Below are positions 1-6,188 of a DNA stretch of 7,062 bases, piece by piece. Below the pieces are notes generated by a model. The model searched no databases and was not told the origin of the DNA. It was given only the letters and a program-made list of their open reading frames with translations. Made by a program: the position numbers and the translations under genes. This DNA is from Clostridia bacterium (GTDB lineage: Bacteria; Bacillota; Clostridia; Oscillospirales; CAG-382). The stretch spans positions 1 through 7,062 of the forward strand of contig JAFVXP010000133.1 in assembly GCA_017501055.1 (NCBI GenBank), in the 5' to 3' direction. Position 1 is the first letter of the stretch, and each line of letters begins with the position of its first letter.

Positions 1-160
1 GGTTTGCACGCAAAGCTTCAACTTCGACCTTGATTTCACGGTTGCGCTTGTCAAGAGCAATTACCTCATCAACAAGAGGTAGCTTGTCGTCCTGGAACTT
101 TTTCTTGATATTTTCACGAACCGCATCGGGATTTTCTCTTAAAAATTTAATATCGATCAT
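1..160 (-). CDS. serS: Seryl-tRNA synthetase, N-terminal part (partial)
   Basis: This is the first 53 codons of seryl-tRNA synthetase, which charges tRNA-Ser with serine in the cytoplasm. The gene runs off the left edge, so only the start of the N-terminal tRNA-binding arm is seen. The translation begins MIDIKFLRENPDAVRENIKK and ends with EVEALRAN, the typical opening of bacterial SerS: the first helix, then the start of the long antiparallel coiled coil that grips the variable arm of tRNA-Ser. The catalytic class II domain lies outside the window. The ATG at 160-158 is preceded by a GGAGA ribosome binding site about 9 bases upstream. It follows parB by 21 bases with no terminator between them, so it is probably co-transcribed with parAB, although a promoter inside parB cannot be excluded. 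Confidence 0.93.
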   Translation of the reverse strand, partial: MIDIKFLRENPDAVRENIKKKFQDDKLPLVDEVIALDKRNREIKVEVEALRAN

Positions 161-181
161 TTCTGTATACTCTCCGTTATA

Positions 182-1075
182 TTATTCTTGATTATCGAAA
201 AAATTATTACCGCAAAGGTTGCATATAAGCTGTTCGAGGTCTTCCGAGCTTGAGAAGGAAAGTGAAAGCTTTCCTTTTCCGTCGGGAGAACGCTTTATGG
301 AAGCGTGTCTGCCAAGAATATCGCTTATATCGTTTTCAATCTTTTTATAATAAGCCTTGCTCACAGCCGATTCATCGTTTTTAACCGGAATATCAGGCTT
401 TTCTATAAGCTGTTTAACAAACTGCTCTGTCTGTCTGACCGATAAACCGTTTGAAACAATATGCTTTGCGTAATTTTCAAGCTGTTCTTCGTCATAATAT
501 TGAACAAGCGGAACAAGAGCTCTTGCGTGTCCGTATGAAAGCGATGAATCACGAACTAATGACAATACACTTTCGGGAAGCTTTAGAATACGCAAAAGGT
601 TTGCAACGGCTGTTCTCGATTTACCAACCTTTTCTGCCGCTTCTTCCTGCGTTAAATCAAAGCTGTCCATAAGGTCTTTATAACCCAAAGCTTCTTCAAC
701 TGCATTAAGGTTTTCTCTCTGAAGGTTTTCAATAAGCGAAAGCTCGCTTGCGACCATATCGTCGGCCTCTTTGACTATTGCAGGTATCTCACGAAGCCCT
801 GCAATTTTCGAAGCACGCCATCTGCGCTCACCTGCGATAATTTCGTAAAAGCCGTTTTCCTTTTGGCGAACGGCGATAGGCTGAAGAATACCGTGCCTGC
901 CGATAGAATCCGCAAGCTCAAGCAATGCCGCTTCGTCAAACTGTTTTCTTGCCTGACCTCTGTTAGGCTCGATATCCGAAATCTTAATAACTGTTATCCC
1001 GTTAGGAGCAATTTCGTCTATTGCATTGTCGGTAAGAAGGGAATTAAGCCCTCTGCCAAGTCCTTTTTTTGCCAT
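182..1075 (-). CDS. parB: Chromosome-partitioning protein ParB (Spo0J)
   Basis: ParB is a CTP-dependent DNA clamp that loads at parS sites, spreads along DNA, recruits SMC and stimulates the ParA ATPase. The 297-residue product has the full family layout. Residues 3-10 (KKGLGRGL) form the N-terminal ParA-activating motif. The CTP-binding domain has GERRWRA at 82-88 and ENLQRENL at 116-123. A helix-turn-helix for parS recognition lies at about 141-164, and the C-terminal dimerisation domain at about 235-297. An in-frame ATG seven codons earlier (1096) would overlap parA. I chose the ATG at 1075 because it gives the canonical MAKKGLGRGL start and has AGGTGA just upstream, overlapping the parA stop codon. 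The tail carries an unusual C-x2-C pair (Cys285, Cys288). It is probably translated from the parA promoter. Confidence 0.96.
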   Translation of the reverse strand: MAKKGLGRGLNSLLTDNAIDEIAPNGITVIKISDIEPNRGQARKQFDEAALLELADSIGRHGILQPIAVRQKENGFYEIIAGERRWRASKIAGLREIPAIVKEADDMVASELSLIENLQRENLNAVEEALGYKDLMDSFDLTQEEAAEKVGKSRTAVANLLRILKLPESVLSLVRDSSLSYGHARALVPLVQYYDEEQLENYAKHIVSNGLSVRQTEQFVKQLIEKPDIPVKNDESAVSKAYYKKIENDISDILGRHASIKRSPDGKGKLSLSFSSSEDLEQLICNLCGNNFFDNQE

Positions 1076-1086
1076 AATTTCACCTA
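1076..1086 (-). promoter_or_regulatory. parB ribosome binding site overlapping the parA stop
   Basis: On the minus strand the parA stop codon TAG (1086-1084) forms part of the sequence TAGGTGAAATTATG. The AGGTGA acts as the Shine-Dalgarno sequence for parB. The eight-base gap and the shared bases suggest translational coupling of parA and parB. They also favour the parB start at 1075 over the in-frame ATG at 1096. Confidence 0.7.
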
Positions 1087-1857
1087 ACCTTCGCACCGTT
1101 GAATTATTTCCAAAGCAACCGCCGAATATGCCGCCGCACCCTTACCGTTGCGGTCGTATTCGGTAATAGCCAAACCGTGGCTCGGCGCTTCGCTGATCTT
1201 AACGCTTCTCGGAATGGGTGTTCTGAAAAGCTTCGTTGCAAAGTATTTTTTTATTTCTTCCAAAACGGCAATAGAAAGATTCAATCTGCCGTCGAACATA
1301 TTGACCAAAACACCTAAAAGCTCAATATCGGGGTTGTAAAGGCGTTTGATCTGCTTTATCGTTGCCGTAAGCTGTGAAAGCCCTTCGAGAGAATAATATT
1401 CACAAAGAACGGGTATGATAACGTATCTTGCCGCCGCAAGCGAATTTATCGTAAGTAATCCAAGCGAGGGGGGACAGTCTATGATGATGTAATCGAACTC
1501 CTCTTCTGCACCCGATATAGCTTTTTTAAGCTTATATTGTCTGTCTTCTTCGTCAACAAGCTCGATTTCTGCGCCGACGAGGTTCATGCTTGAAGGAATG
1601 ATAGAAAGACCCTTTACGTTGGTCTTCAATGCAACCTCGTTCCATTTATGCCGACCGATGAGAAGATCGTAAATGCTTGATTTAATATCACGTTTTATTA
1701 TGCCGATACCGCTTGTTGCGTTACCTTGAGGGTCGGAGTCAATAAAAAGAACTCTGCGACCGCTTCTCGCAAGACATGCGGCAATATTAAGCGCACTTGT
1801 TGTTTTTCCGACTCCGCCTTTTTGGTTGGCGAAGCAAATAATCTTTGCCTTGTTCAT
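1084..1857 (-). CDS. parA: Chromosome-partitioning ATPase ParA (Soj)
   Basis: This is a 257-residue ParA/Soj ATPase. It binds DNA non-specifically as an ATP dimer and, with ParB, segregates replication origins; in Firmicutes, Soj also influences DnaA. Visible motifs are the deviant Walker A KGGVGKTT at 13-20 (signature Lys13, Lys18), the A' motif DSDPQGNAT at 40-48, and Walker B in DYIIIDCPPSLG at 122-133. The C-terminal signature IPRSVKISEAPSHG also matches. The length and the absence of an N-terminal DNA-binding extension fit a chromosomal (type Ib-like or Soj) protein rather than a large plasmid ParA. A small deviation is the segment PVLCEYYSLEGL, where many homologues have Gln for this Leu. 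The ATG at 1857 has AGAGG five bases upstream and a strong promoter just before it. It is the first gene of the parA-parB-serS unit. Confidence 0.97.
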   Translation of the reverse strand: MNKAKIICFANQKGGVGKTTSALNIAACLARSGRRVLFIDSDPQGNATSGIGIIKRDIKSSIYDLLIGRHKWNEVALKTNVKGLSIIPSSMNLVGAEIELVDEEDRQYKLKKAISGAEEEFDYIIIDCPPSLGLLTINSLAAARYVIIPVLCEYYSLEGLSQLTATIKQIKRLYNPDIELLGVLVNMFDGRLNLSIAVLEEIKKYFATKLFRTPIPRSVKISEAPSHGLAITEYDRNGKGAAAYSAVALEIIQRCEG

Positions 1858-1884
1858 AACAGCCTCTGAAAATTAATTACATAT

Positions 1885-1913
1885 ATTATATCAAACCCTG
1901 TCAAATAAGTCAA
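1885..1913 (-). promoter_or_regulatory. parA-parB promoter (sigma-A type, extended -10)
   Basis: Reading the minus strand, the -35 box TTGACT (1913-1908) is separated by exactly 17 bases from TATAAT (1890-1885). A TG one base before the -10 box makes it an extended -10 promoter. The expected transcription start near 1878 leaves a leader of about 20 bases before the parA ATG. It is divergent from the mscS promoter, with 39 bases between the two -35 boxes. Confidence 0.85.
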
Positions 1914-1952
1914 TATCAAGGAGAGATTATGTCGCAAGTTTAGAAAAATTCG

Positions 1953-1981
1953 TTGACAACTCTTTTTATATGGAGTAAAAT
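1953..1981 (+). promoter_or_regulatory. mscS-capA promoter (sigma-A type)
   Basis: A consensus -35 TTGACA (1953-1958) and a -10 TAAAAT (1976-1981) are separated by 17 bases. No TG extension is present. Transcription would start near 1988, giving a leader of about 27 bases that contains the strong ribosome binding site GGGAGG at 2001-2006, eight bases from the ATG at 2015. No operator-like palindrome or riboswitch is seen in this short leader. Confidence 0.82.
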
Positions 1982-2014
1982 GTTAATCAGAAATTTATTA
2001 GGGAGGAATTAATT

Positions 2015-2824
2015 ATGAATCAAATTCTTACTGACCTTTCTGCACAGGTAGTGCCTCTTGCAAAAAGTCTTGTTTTTGCAATAATCGTTTTCGTTGTAGG
2101 ACTGAAGCTCGTTAATTTTGCTGTAAAGAAGATAAAAAACGGCAAAGTATTCAAAAATATGGATGCTTCCGCAGCGGGCTTTATTTGCAGCTTTATCTCC
2201 ATTGCACTCAAAATTATCGTTATTATTTCGGTAATCACAATCCTCGGCATTCCCATGACTTCGGTTATCACGCTTCTTGCTTCTGCAGGCGTTGCCGTAG
2301 GTCTTGCTGTTCAGGGTGCGCTTTCCAACCTTGTCGGCGGTATGATGATACTTTTGTTCAAGCCTTTCCGTGCAGGCGACTTTATTGAATCGCAGGCGGT
2401 TTCGGGAACTGTACGTGAGATTTCCGTGTTCTATACCGTGATTGTTACCCCCGATAATAAGGTTATAACCGTACCTAACGGCGGTTTGACAAATGCAATC
2501 GTAACCAACTATTCTGCAGAGGAGCTCCGTCGTGTTGATATTGATTTCTCTGCAGATTACGATAACGATATTTCCGCTGTAAAATCTGCTATGCTTGCGG
2601 TTGCGGCAAATTGCGAAAAAGCACTTTCCGATCCCGAACCTGCTGCGGTTATAACAAATTGCGGCGATAACGGTATTGAATATGCGCTCCGTGTATGGTG
2701 CAAGGGTAGTGACTATTGGGACGTACGCTTTGCACTTATCGAAGGTGTGCGCAACAAATTCAAGGATAACAACATCGATATTCCTTATCCTCAGCTTGAT
2801 GTTCGTATAAAGAACGATAAATAA
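2015..2824 (+). CDS. mscS: MscS-type small-conductance mechanosensitive channel
   Basis: This 269-residue inner-membrane channel is predicted to open under membrane tension after osmotic downshock and release solutes. The order is that of the compact MscS family: TM1 at about 16-38, TM2 at about 56-78, and the pore helix TM3 from about 84 to 118. TM3 shows the Gly/Ala-packed signature AGVAVGLAVQGALSNLVGG (91-109), followed by FKPFRAGDFIE (115-125). The cytoplasmic beta domain follows, with TPDNKVITVPNG matching the family's conserved segment, and then the alpha-beta cage. The length is close to that of E. coli MscS (286), with a short N-terminus and no extra sensor domain. The ATG has a GGGAGG ribosome binding site eight bases upstream. 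Its stop codon overlaps the start of the next gene by one base, so the two are probably translated together. Confidence 0.95.
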   Translation: MNQILTDLSAQVVPLAKSLVFAIIVFVVGLKLVNFAVKKIKNGKVFKNMDASAAGFICSFISIALKIIVIISVITILGIPMTSVITLLASAGVAVGLAVQGALSNLVGGMMILLFKPFRAGDFIESQAVSGTVREISVFYTVIVTPDNKVITVPNGGLTNAIVTNYSAEELRRVDIDFSADYDNDISAVKSAMLAVAANCEKALSDPEPAAVITNCGDNGIEYALRVWCKGSDYWDVRFALIEGVRNKFKDNNIDIPYPQLDVRIKNDK

Positions 2825-4215
2825 TGAAAAAATTAAGATTAATTGCGATAGTTTCGGTTGTTGCAGCCATATTGCTTATAGCAGCCGTTGTTCTTCCTGC
2901 GTTTGCGGTGAATAACGACGTTGAACCCTATTCGCCGATAGGCGTAAATCCGCCTTCTTCCGACCCTTTCACGCCGAAGGAACACGACCGTCCGGATAAT
3001 TTCGATTCCTACGTTCTTTCGGTGCAGGATATTTTGAAATATAAAACTAATCTCGGAACCTCTTTTTCTGCCCGTGTTGATAAAGACTTTATTGAAAATA
3101 TGAAGGATAAATTCGGGCAGGAAACCGTTGAAAAGCTTGCCGAAGCGTTGGTGAACGGCAAGGTATCGAGCGAAGATCTGATCAAGGTTATAGGATTCAG
3201 CGAAAAGGCGTTTTTAACGATTCTCGATGATGATTTAAACCGCACCGAGGTTCTTGAAAATACAAATAACGGAACTACCGATTTTGTATTTGTCGGAGAT
3301 ATAAATTTCGTCGACGGCTTAAGCGTTATGAACTATTACAACTCCCGTAAAAAGGGTGTTGAGGGTATCGTTTCCGAGGAAGTTCTCGGAATAATGCGTT
3401 CTGCAACCGTTACTATGGGTAATAATGAATTCACGTTAACGAAACGGGGTTCACCCATTCCGGGCAAGAAATTCACGTTTAGAGGCAACCCCGATAACGT
3501 TTCTATCTATCACGAAATGGGCATAGATATTGTCGGCCTTGCAAATAACCATGCCTTCGACTACGGTCCCGATTCATTGACGGATACACTTGCAACACTT
3601 GATAAAGCAGGTATCGCAAGGATAGGCGCAGGTGAAAATCTGGAAGAAGCCAAAGCGGCCTATTACTATATCGTCAACGGATATAAAATAGCAATCGTCG
3701 CAGGCTCTGCGATAGACCCGTACAGTACACGCGGAGCAACCGAAAATCAAAGCGGTGTTTTCCAAATTTTCAATACGTCTTATATGACAAAAGAAATTGA
3801 AGCCGCAAAGGAAAAAGCCGATTTCGTTATTGCTTACGTTCACTGGGGATACGAAAGTACAACGATGATTACTGCCGACCAAAAGAGTAAGGGCAAGGCA
3901 TTCATCGATGCCGGCGCAGACGTGGTTGTCGGAATGCATTCTCATTGTATGCAAGGGCTTGAATACTATAAAGGCAAGCTTATTGTGTATAGCCTTGGAA
4001 ACTTCACCTTTTCAAGCTTTCCTCTAACCTGCGGTATGTTAAAAACAAGCATATCACAGGAGGGCAAGATAGATAACGTGTATTATCCTATGATGCAAAA
4101 GAATAATTTCACGTATATCAATTACGGCGAAGACGGCAAGAATCAGCTTGCGGAATTGCGTGATATTTCATATAATGCCAAAATCTCCGATGATTTTGTC
4201 GTAACCGAACCATAA
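2824..4215 (+). CDS. Exported CapA-family protein (PGA_cap metallophosphatase-like)
   Basis: This 463-residue protein has a CapA/PGA_cap domain, a calcineurin-like metallophosphoesterase relative first known from poly-gamma-glutamate capsule synthesis. Residues 1-28 form a signal peptide or membrane anchor: MKKLR, then a hydrophobic stretch ending in a plausible AFA cleavage site. A linker rich in Pro and Ser follows, then a segment of about 110 residues unlike the core domain. The catalytic-type domain spans about 155-400. Its motifs are GDINF (158-162), NNE (200-202), LANNHAFDYG (239-248), HWGYE (340-344), GMHSHCMQG (370-378) and YSLGNF (389-394); the Asp, Asn and His residues are the expected metal ligands. 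No capB, capC or capE neighbours are present, so a capsule role is doubtful and the substrate is unknown. The start overlaps the mscS stop (TAATG) and lacks a clear ribosome binding site, which suggests translational coupling. Confidence 0.9.
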   Translation: MKKLRLIAIVSVVAAILLIAAVVLPAFAVNNDVEPYSPIGVNPPSSDPFTPKEHDRPDNFDSYVLSVQDILKYKTNLGTSFSARVDKDFIENMKDKFGQETVEKLAEALVNGKVSSEDLIKVIGFSEKAFLTILDDDLNRTEVLENTNNGTTDFVFVGDINFVDGLSVMNYYNSRKKGVEGIVSEEVLGIMRSATVTMGNNEFTLTKRGSPIPGKKFTFRGNPDNVSIYHEMGIDIVGLANNHAFDYGPDSLTDTLATLDKAGIARIGAGENLEEAKAAYYYIVNGYKIAIVAGSAIDPYSTRGATENQSGVFQIFNTSYMTKEIEAAKEKADFVIAYVHWGYESTTMITADQKSKGKAFIDAGADVVVGMHSHCMQGLEYYKGKLIVYSLGNFTFSSFPLTCGMLKTSISQEGKIDNVYYPMMQKNNFTYINYGEDGKNQLAELRDISYNAKISDDFVVTEP

Positions 4216-4219
4216 TAGA

Positions 4220-4248
4220 AAGAGCTGTTGTATTTCACAACAGCTCTT
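4220..4248. terminator. Bidirectional intrinsic terminator between capA and murQ
   Basis: A perfect 12-bp inverted repeat (arms 4220-4231 and 4237-4248, core GAGCTGTTGT) encloses a five-base loop. On the plus strand it is followed by a T-rich tract (AATTTTATTCTT); on the minus strand the arm ends in TTTCTATTAT. It begins five bases after the capA stop and lies four bases beyond the murQ stop, so one hairpin can end both converging transcripts. Confidence 0.9.
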
Positions 4249-4252
4249 AATT

Positions 4253-5080
4253 TTATTCTTCATTTATGGCTTCAATAGCGTGTGCAACACAGTTGTCGGC
4301 TTTTATAAGCTCAAAAGTGGCTTTTTCTCTGTCGCAACCCGTTTCCGTGCATATCATTCGTATCGCACGGTCCATAAGCTTTTTGCTTGAAGGAACCATA
4401 TAGGTCATAAGGTTCTTACGAACTCTGCCGTAACGTATCATAGCTCCCGTAGAAAGTGTGTTTAATATCATTTTCTGTGCCGTTCCTGCTTTTAGGGAAG
4501 TATAACCGGCAATAACCTCGGGACCGACCTCGGCAACGATAGCAATATCTGCAAGAGCTTCAATCTCGCTGTCCTTGTTGCAGGTTATCGATATTGTGTA
4601 AGCACCGCATTCTTTTGCATATTTGAATGCGCCTTTAACACAGTTTGCCGTTCCGCTTGCACTCGATCCAATGACAACGTCCTTTGCCTCGAAATGATGT
4701 CTGCGAAGCTCTTTTGCAAATATTTCGGGGTCGTCTTCGGCGAATTCGGGAGTAGAGTAGACTGCATCACGTCCTCCTGCAATAAGAGCCGTCACAACGT
4801 CGGGGTCAACACCGAAAACGTCGGCACAATCAATAGAATCCAAAAGCCCAAGCCTTCCCGAAAAACCTGCACCGCAGTAAAAAATATGACCGCCGACCTT
4901 TAACGAATTTGCGATTATCTCAATACCTTCCGCAATCTGCGGGAGAGCCTTCTCGACGGCGAACGCAACAGTCTTGTCTTCATTGTTGATAAGCTTTGCA
5001 ATTTCGGCAGAATTCATTTTATTTATGTTAACGCTGTTTTCATTAACAGCTTCGGTGATCAGGGTTTCGTAAACAGCCAA
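4253..5080 (-). CDS. murQ: MurQ-like SIS-domain protein (N-acetylmuramic acid 6-phosphate etherase family), TTG start
   Basis: MurQ splits the lactyl ether of MurNAc-6-phosphate to GlcNAc-6-phosphate and D-lactate during peptidoglycan recycling in the cytoplasm. From the TTG at 5080 the product is 275 residues and colinear with E. coli MurQ, as recalled, from ITE near residue 8. Matching segments are NNEDKTVAFAVEKALPQIA (32-50), GAGFSGRLGLLD (70-81), LIAGG (99-103), CNKDSEI (167-173) and KAGTAQKMILNTLSTGAMI (197-215). The TTG is chosen because GGAGG lies seven bases upstream and a promoter sits inside the longer reading frame that begins at 5155. Deviations: Asp84 replaces the catalytic-region Glu83 of E. 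coli, Thr144 and Ser195 replace family arginines, and the usual last 25 or so residues are missing. Glu115, equivalent to E. coli Glu114, is kept. The family assignment is firm; the exact etherase activity is less so. No MurNAc kinase or phosphotransferase gene lies beside it. Confidence 0.85.
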   Translation of the reverse strand: MAVYETLITEAVNENSVNINKMNSAEIAKLINNEDKTVAFAVEKALPQIAEGIEIIANSLKVGGHIFYCGAGFSGRLGLLDSIDCADVFGVDPDVVTALIAGGRDAVYSTPEFAEDDPEIFAKELRRHHFEAKDVVIGSSASGTANCVKGAFKYAKECGAYTISITCNKDSEIEALADIAIVAEVGPEVIAGYTSLKAGTAQKMILNTLSTGAMIRYGRVRKNLMTYMVPSSKKLMDRAIRMICTETGCDREKATFELIKADNCVAHAIEAINEE

Positions 5081-5095
5081 GATGATGCCTCCAAG
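5081..5095 (-). promoter_or_regulatory. murQ ribosome binding site that decides a TTG start
   Basis: On the minus strand CTTGGAGG ends at 5088 and is followed after seven bases by TTG at 5080. This is a near-perfect Shine-Dalgarno sequence at ideal spacing. No in-frame ATG exists between it and the conserved ITE motif, and the upstream ATG at 5155 precedes the predicted transcription start. Confidence 0.8.
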
Positions 5096-5108
5096 TGATA
5101 GTATAACG

Positions 5109-5137
5109 ATTTTAACATATCGTTCCTTCGAAGTCAA
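5109..5137 (-). promoter_or_regulatory. murQ promoter (sigma-A type, extended -10)
   Basis: Reading the minus strand, TTGACT (5137-5132), a 17-base spacer and TAAAAT (5114-5109) form the promoter, with TG one base before the -10 box. Transcription should start near 5102, giving a leader of about 20 bases before the TTG start. The spacer includes the palindrome CTTCGAAG next to the -35 box, a possible but unproven operator. Confidence 0.83.
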
Positions 5138-5165
5138 CAAGTGGGGAAAAAACAATTAGGCTTAC

Positions 5166-5194
5166 TTGACAATCTTTTTGGGGTATGTTAGTAT
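5166..5194 (+). promoter_or_regulatory. Glycosyltransferase promoter (sigma-A type, extended -10)
   Basis: TTGACA (5166-5171), 17 bases and TAGTAT (5189-5194), with TG at 5186-5187, form an extended -10 promoter. The expected start near 5201 gives a leader of about 30 bases. It diverges from the murQ promoter, with 28 bases between the two -35 boxes, so a single regulator could control both. Confidence 0.8.
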
Positions 5195-5216
5195 ATATAC
5201 AGTAATTTTGTATAAA

Positions 5217-5226
5217 AGGGAAGGAA
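5217..5226 (+). promoter_or_regulatory. Glycosyltransferase ribosome binding site
   Basis: AAGGGAAGGA lies just upstream of the ATG at 5232. This purine-rich Shine-Dalgarno sequence supports that start over the longer frame that would begin with the TTG inside the -35 box at 5166. Confidence 0.75.
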
Positions 5227-5231
5227 CAAAA

Positions 5232-6185
5232 ATGAAAAGAGAACTTATAAGCGTTATCGTACCCTGCTATAACGAAGCAGAAGCACTTCCGTATTTCTTT
5301 GAAGAGCTGGATAAGGTCGTTGCTTCAATGCCCGATTACGATTTTGAAGCTATCTACGTTAACGACGGCTCGAGAGACGATACTCTTTCCATAGCACGTG
5401 AAAGAGCACGCATTGACAGCAAAACAAGATATGTTTCTTTCTCCCGTAATTTCGGCAAAGAAGCGGCAATGCTTGCAGGTCTTCGCAGTGCAAAAGGCGA
5501 TTATGCCGTTATTATGGATGCCGATTTGCAGGATCCGCCTTCTCTCCTTCCTCAGATGATGTCACTTCTCAAGGAAAAGGGTGTTGACTCTGTCGGTACA
5601 AGACGTGGTAACCGTAAGGGAGAACCGCCTATAAGAAGCTTCTTTGCAAACTGTTTTTATAAGATCATCAATAAGATTTCCAAGGTCAAATTTGTTCCTG
5701 CCGCACGTGACTACCGTCTTATGTCACGCAGAATGCTTGATGCAGTCCTTTCTATGAGCGAATATAACCGCTTTTCGAAGGGTATTTTCGAATGGGTAGG
5801 ATTCAAGACCGAATGGATAAGCTATTCAAATATCGAACGTGTCGCAGGTACGACAAAATGGTCTTTCTGGGGATTGTTCCGCTATTCGCTTGACTGTATA
5901 CTTGCATTCTCAACGGCGCCGCTTCACATAAGCTCGTTTGTCGGTGTAGGTATGTGCGGTGTTTCGATAATCGGTGCGCTTGCGATCCTTATCAGAAAAT
6001 TGGTTTCTTCTGCGTCTGCTGTTTCCGGCTGGGCTTCGATAACCTGTATGATTCTCTTCGTCGGCGGTATCCAGCTTTTCTGTATCGGCGTTCTCGGTCA
6101 GTATTTGGCAAAGACCTATCTTGAAACCAAAAACAGACCCGATTATATCGTTGCTGAAACCGAAGACGATATAACCAGAGAATAA
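5232..6185 (+). CDS. Membrane-anchored GT2 glycosyltransferase (GtrB/DPM1 type)
   Basis: This 317-residue protein resembles the GtrB/YkoT/DPM1-like branch of family 2 glycosyltransferases, which move a sugar from a nucleotide donor to a polyprenyl phosphate at the inner leaflet. The catalytic domain fills about residues 5-220: SVIVPCYNEAEAL (7-19), VNDGSRDDT (43-51), SRNFGKEAAMLAGL (71-84) and the metal-binding DADLQDPP (96-103), with Asp96 and Asp98 as the DxD pair. Further motifs are the conserved RDYRLM and, before the membrane part, GTTKWSFWGLFRYSLD. Two transmembrane helices follow at about 232-255 and 268-292, then a short charged tail. The lipid-linked sugar would be used by a flippase and another transferase, neither of which is nearby. 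The sugar cannot be read from the sequence. The ATG at 5232 is chosen for its ribosome binding site and position downstream of the promoter. It is the first gene of a two-gene unit. Confidence 0.92.
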   Translation: MKRELISVIVPCYNEAEALPYFFEELDKVVASMPDYDFEAIYVNDGSRDDTLSIARERARIDSKTRYVSFSRNFGKEAAMLAGLRSAKGDYAVIMDADLQDPPSLLPQMMSLLKEKGVDSVGTRRGNRKGEPPIRSFFANCFYKIINKISKVKFVPAARDYRLMSRRMLDAVLSMSEYNRFSKGIFEWVGFKTEWISYSNIERVAGTTKWSFWGLFRYSLDCILAFSTAPLHISSFVGVGMCGVSIIGALAILIRKLVSSASAVSGWASITCMILFVGGIQLFCIGVLGQYLAKTYLETKNRPDYIVAETEDDITRE

Positions 6186-6188
6186 TCT

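Noticed and set aside
105..120. TTTTCACGAACC, a weak parS-like half-site in serS.
   Set aside because: Only one arm matches and the palindrome is not completed; it encodes conserved SerS residues.
451..1087. Two plus-strand open frames (451-672 and 863-1087) opposite parB.
   Set aside because: They are antisense to well-conserved ParB motifs, have no ribosome binding site, and their translations resemble nothing.
1929..1943. Tiny reading frame ATG TCG CAA GTT TAG (MSQV) with a perfect AAGGAG five bases upstream.
   Set aside because: It lies between the two divergent -35 boxes, upstream of the mscS transcription start, and no plus-strand promoter precedes it, so it is probably not transcribed.
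1858..2014. Possible riboswitch or small RNA in the parA-mscS intergenic region.
   Set aside because: Both leaders are under about 30 bases, and no stable hairpin or known aptamer core is visible.
3574..3954. Minus-strand open frame of 126 codons inside the CapA-family gene.
   Set aside because: Its translation is rich in Cys and His and lacks family features; it has no ribosome binding site and is antisense to conserved CapA motifs.
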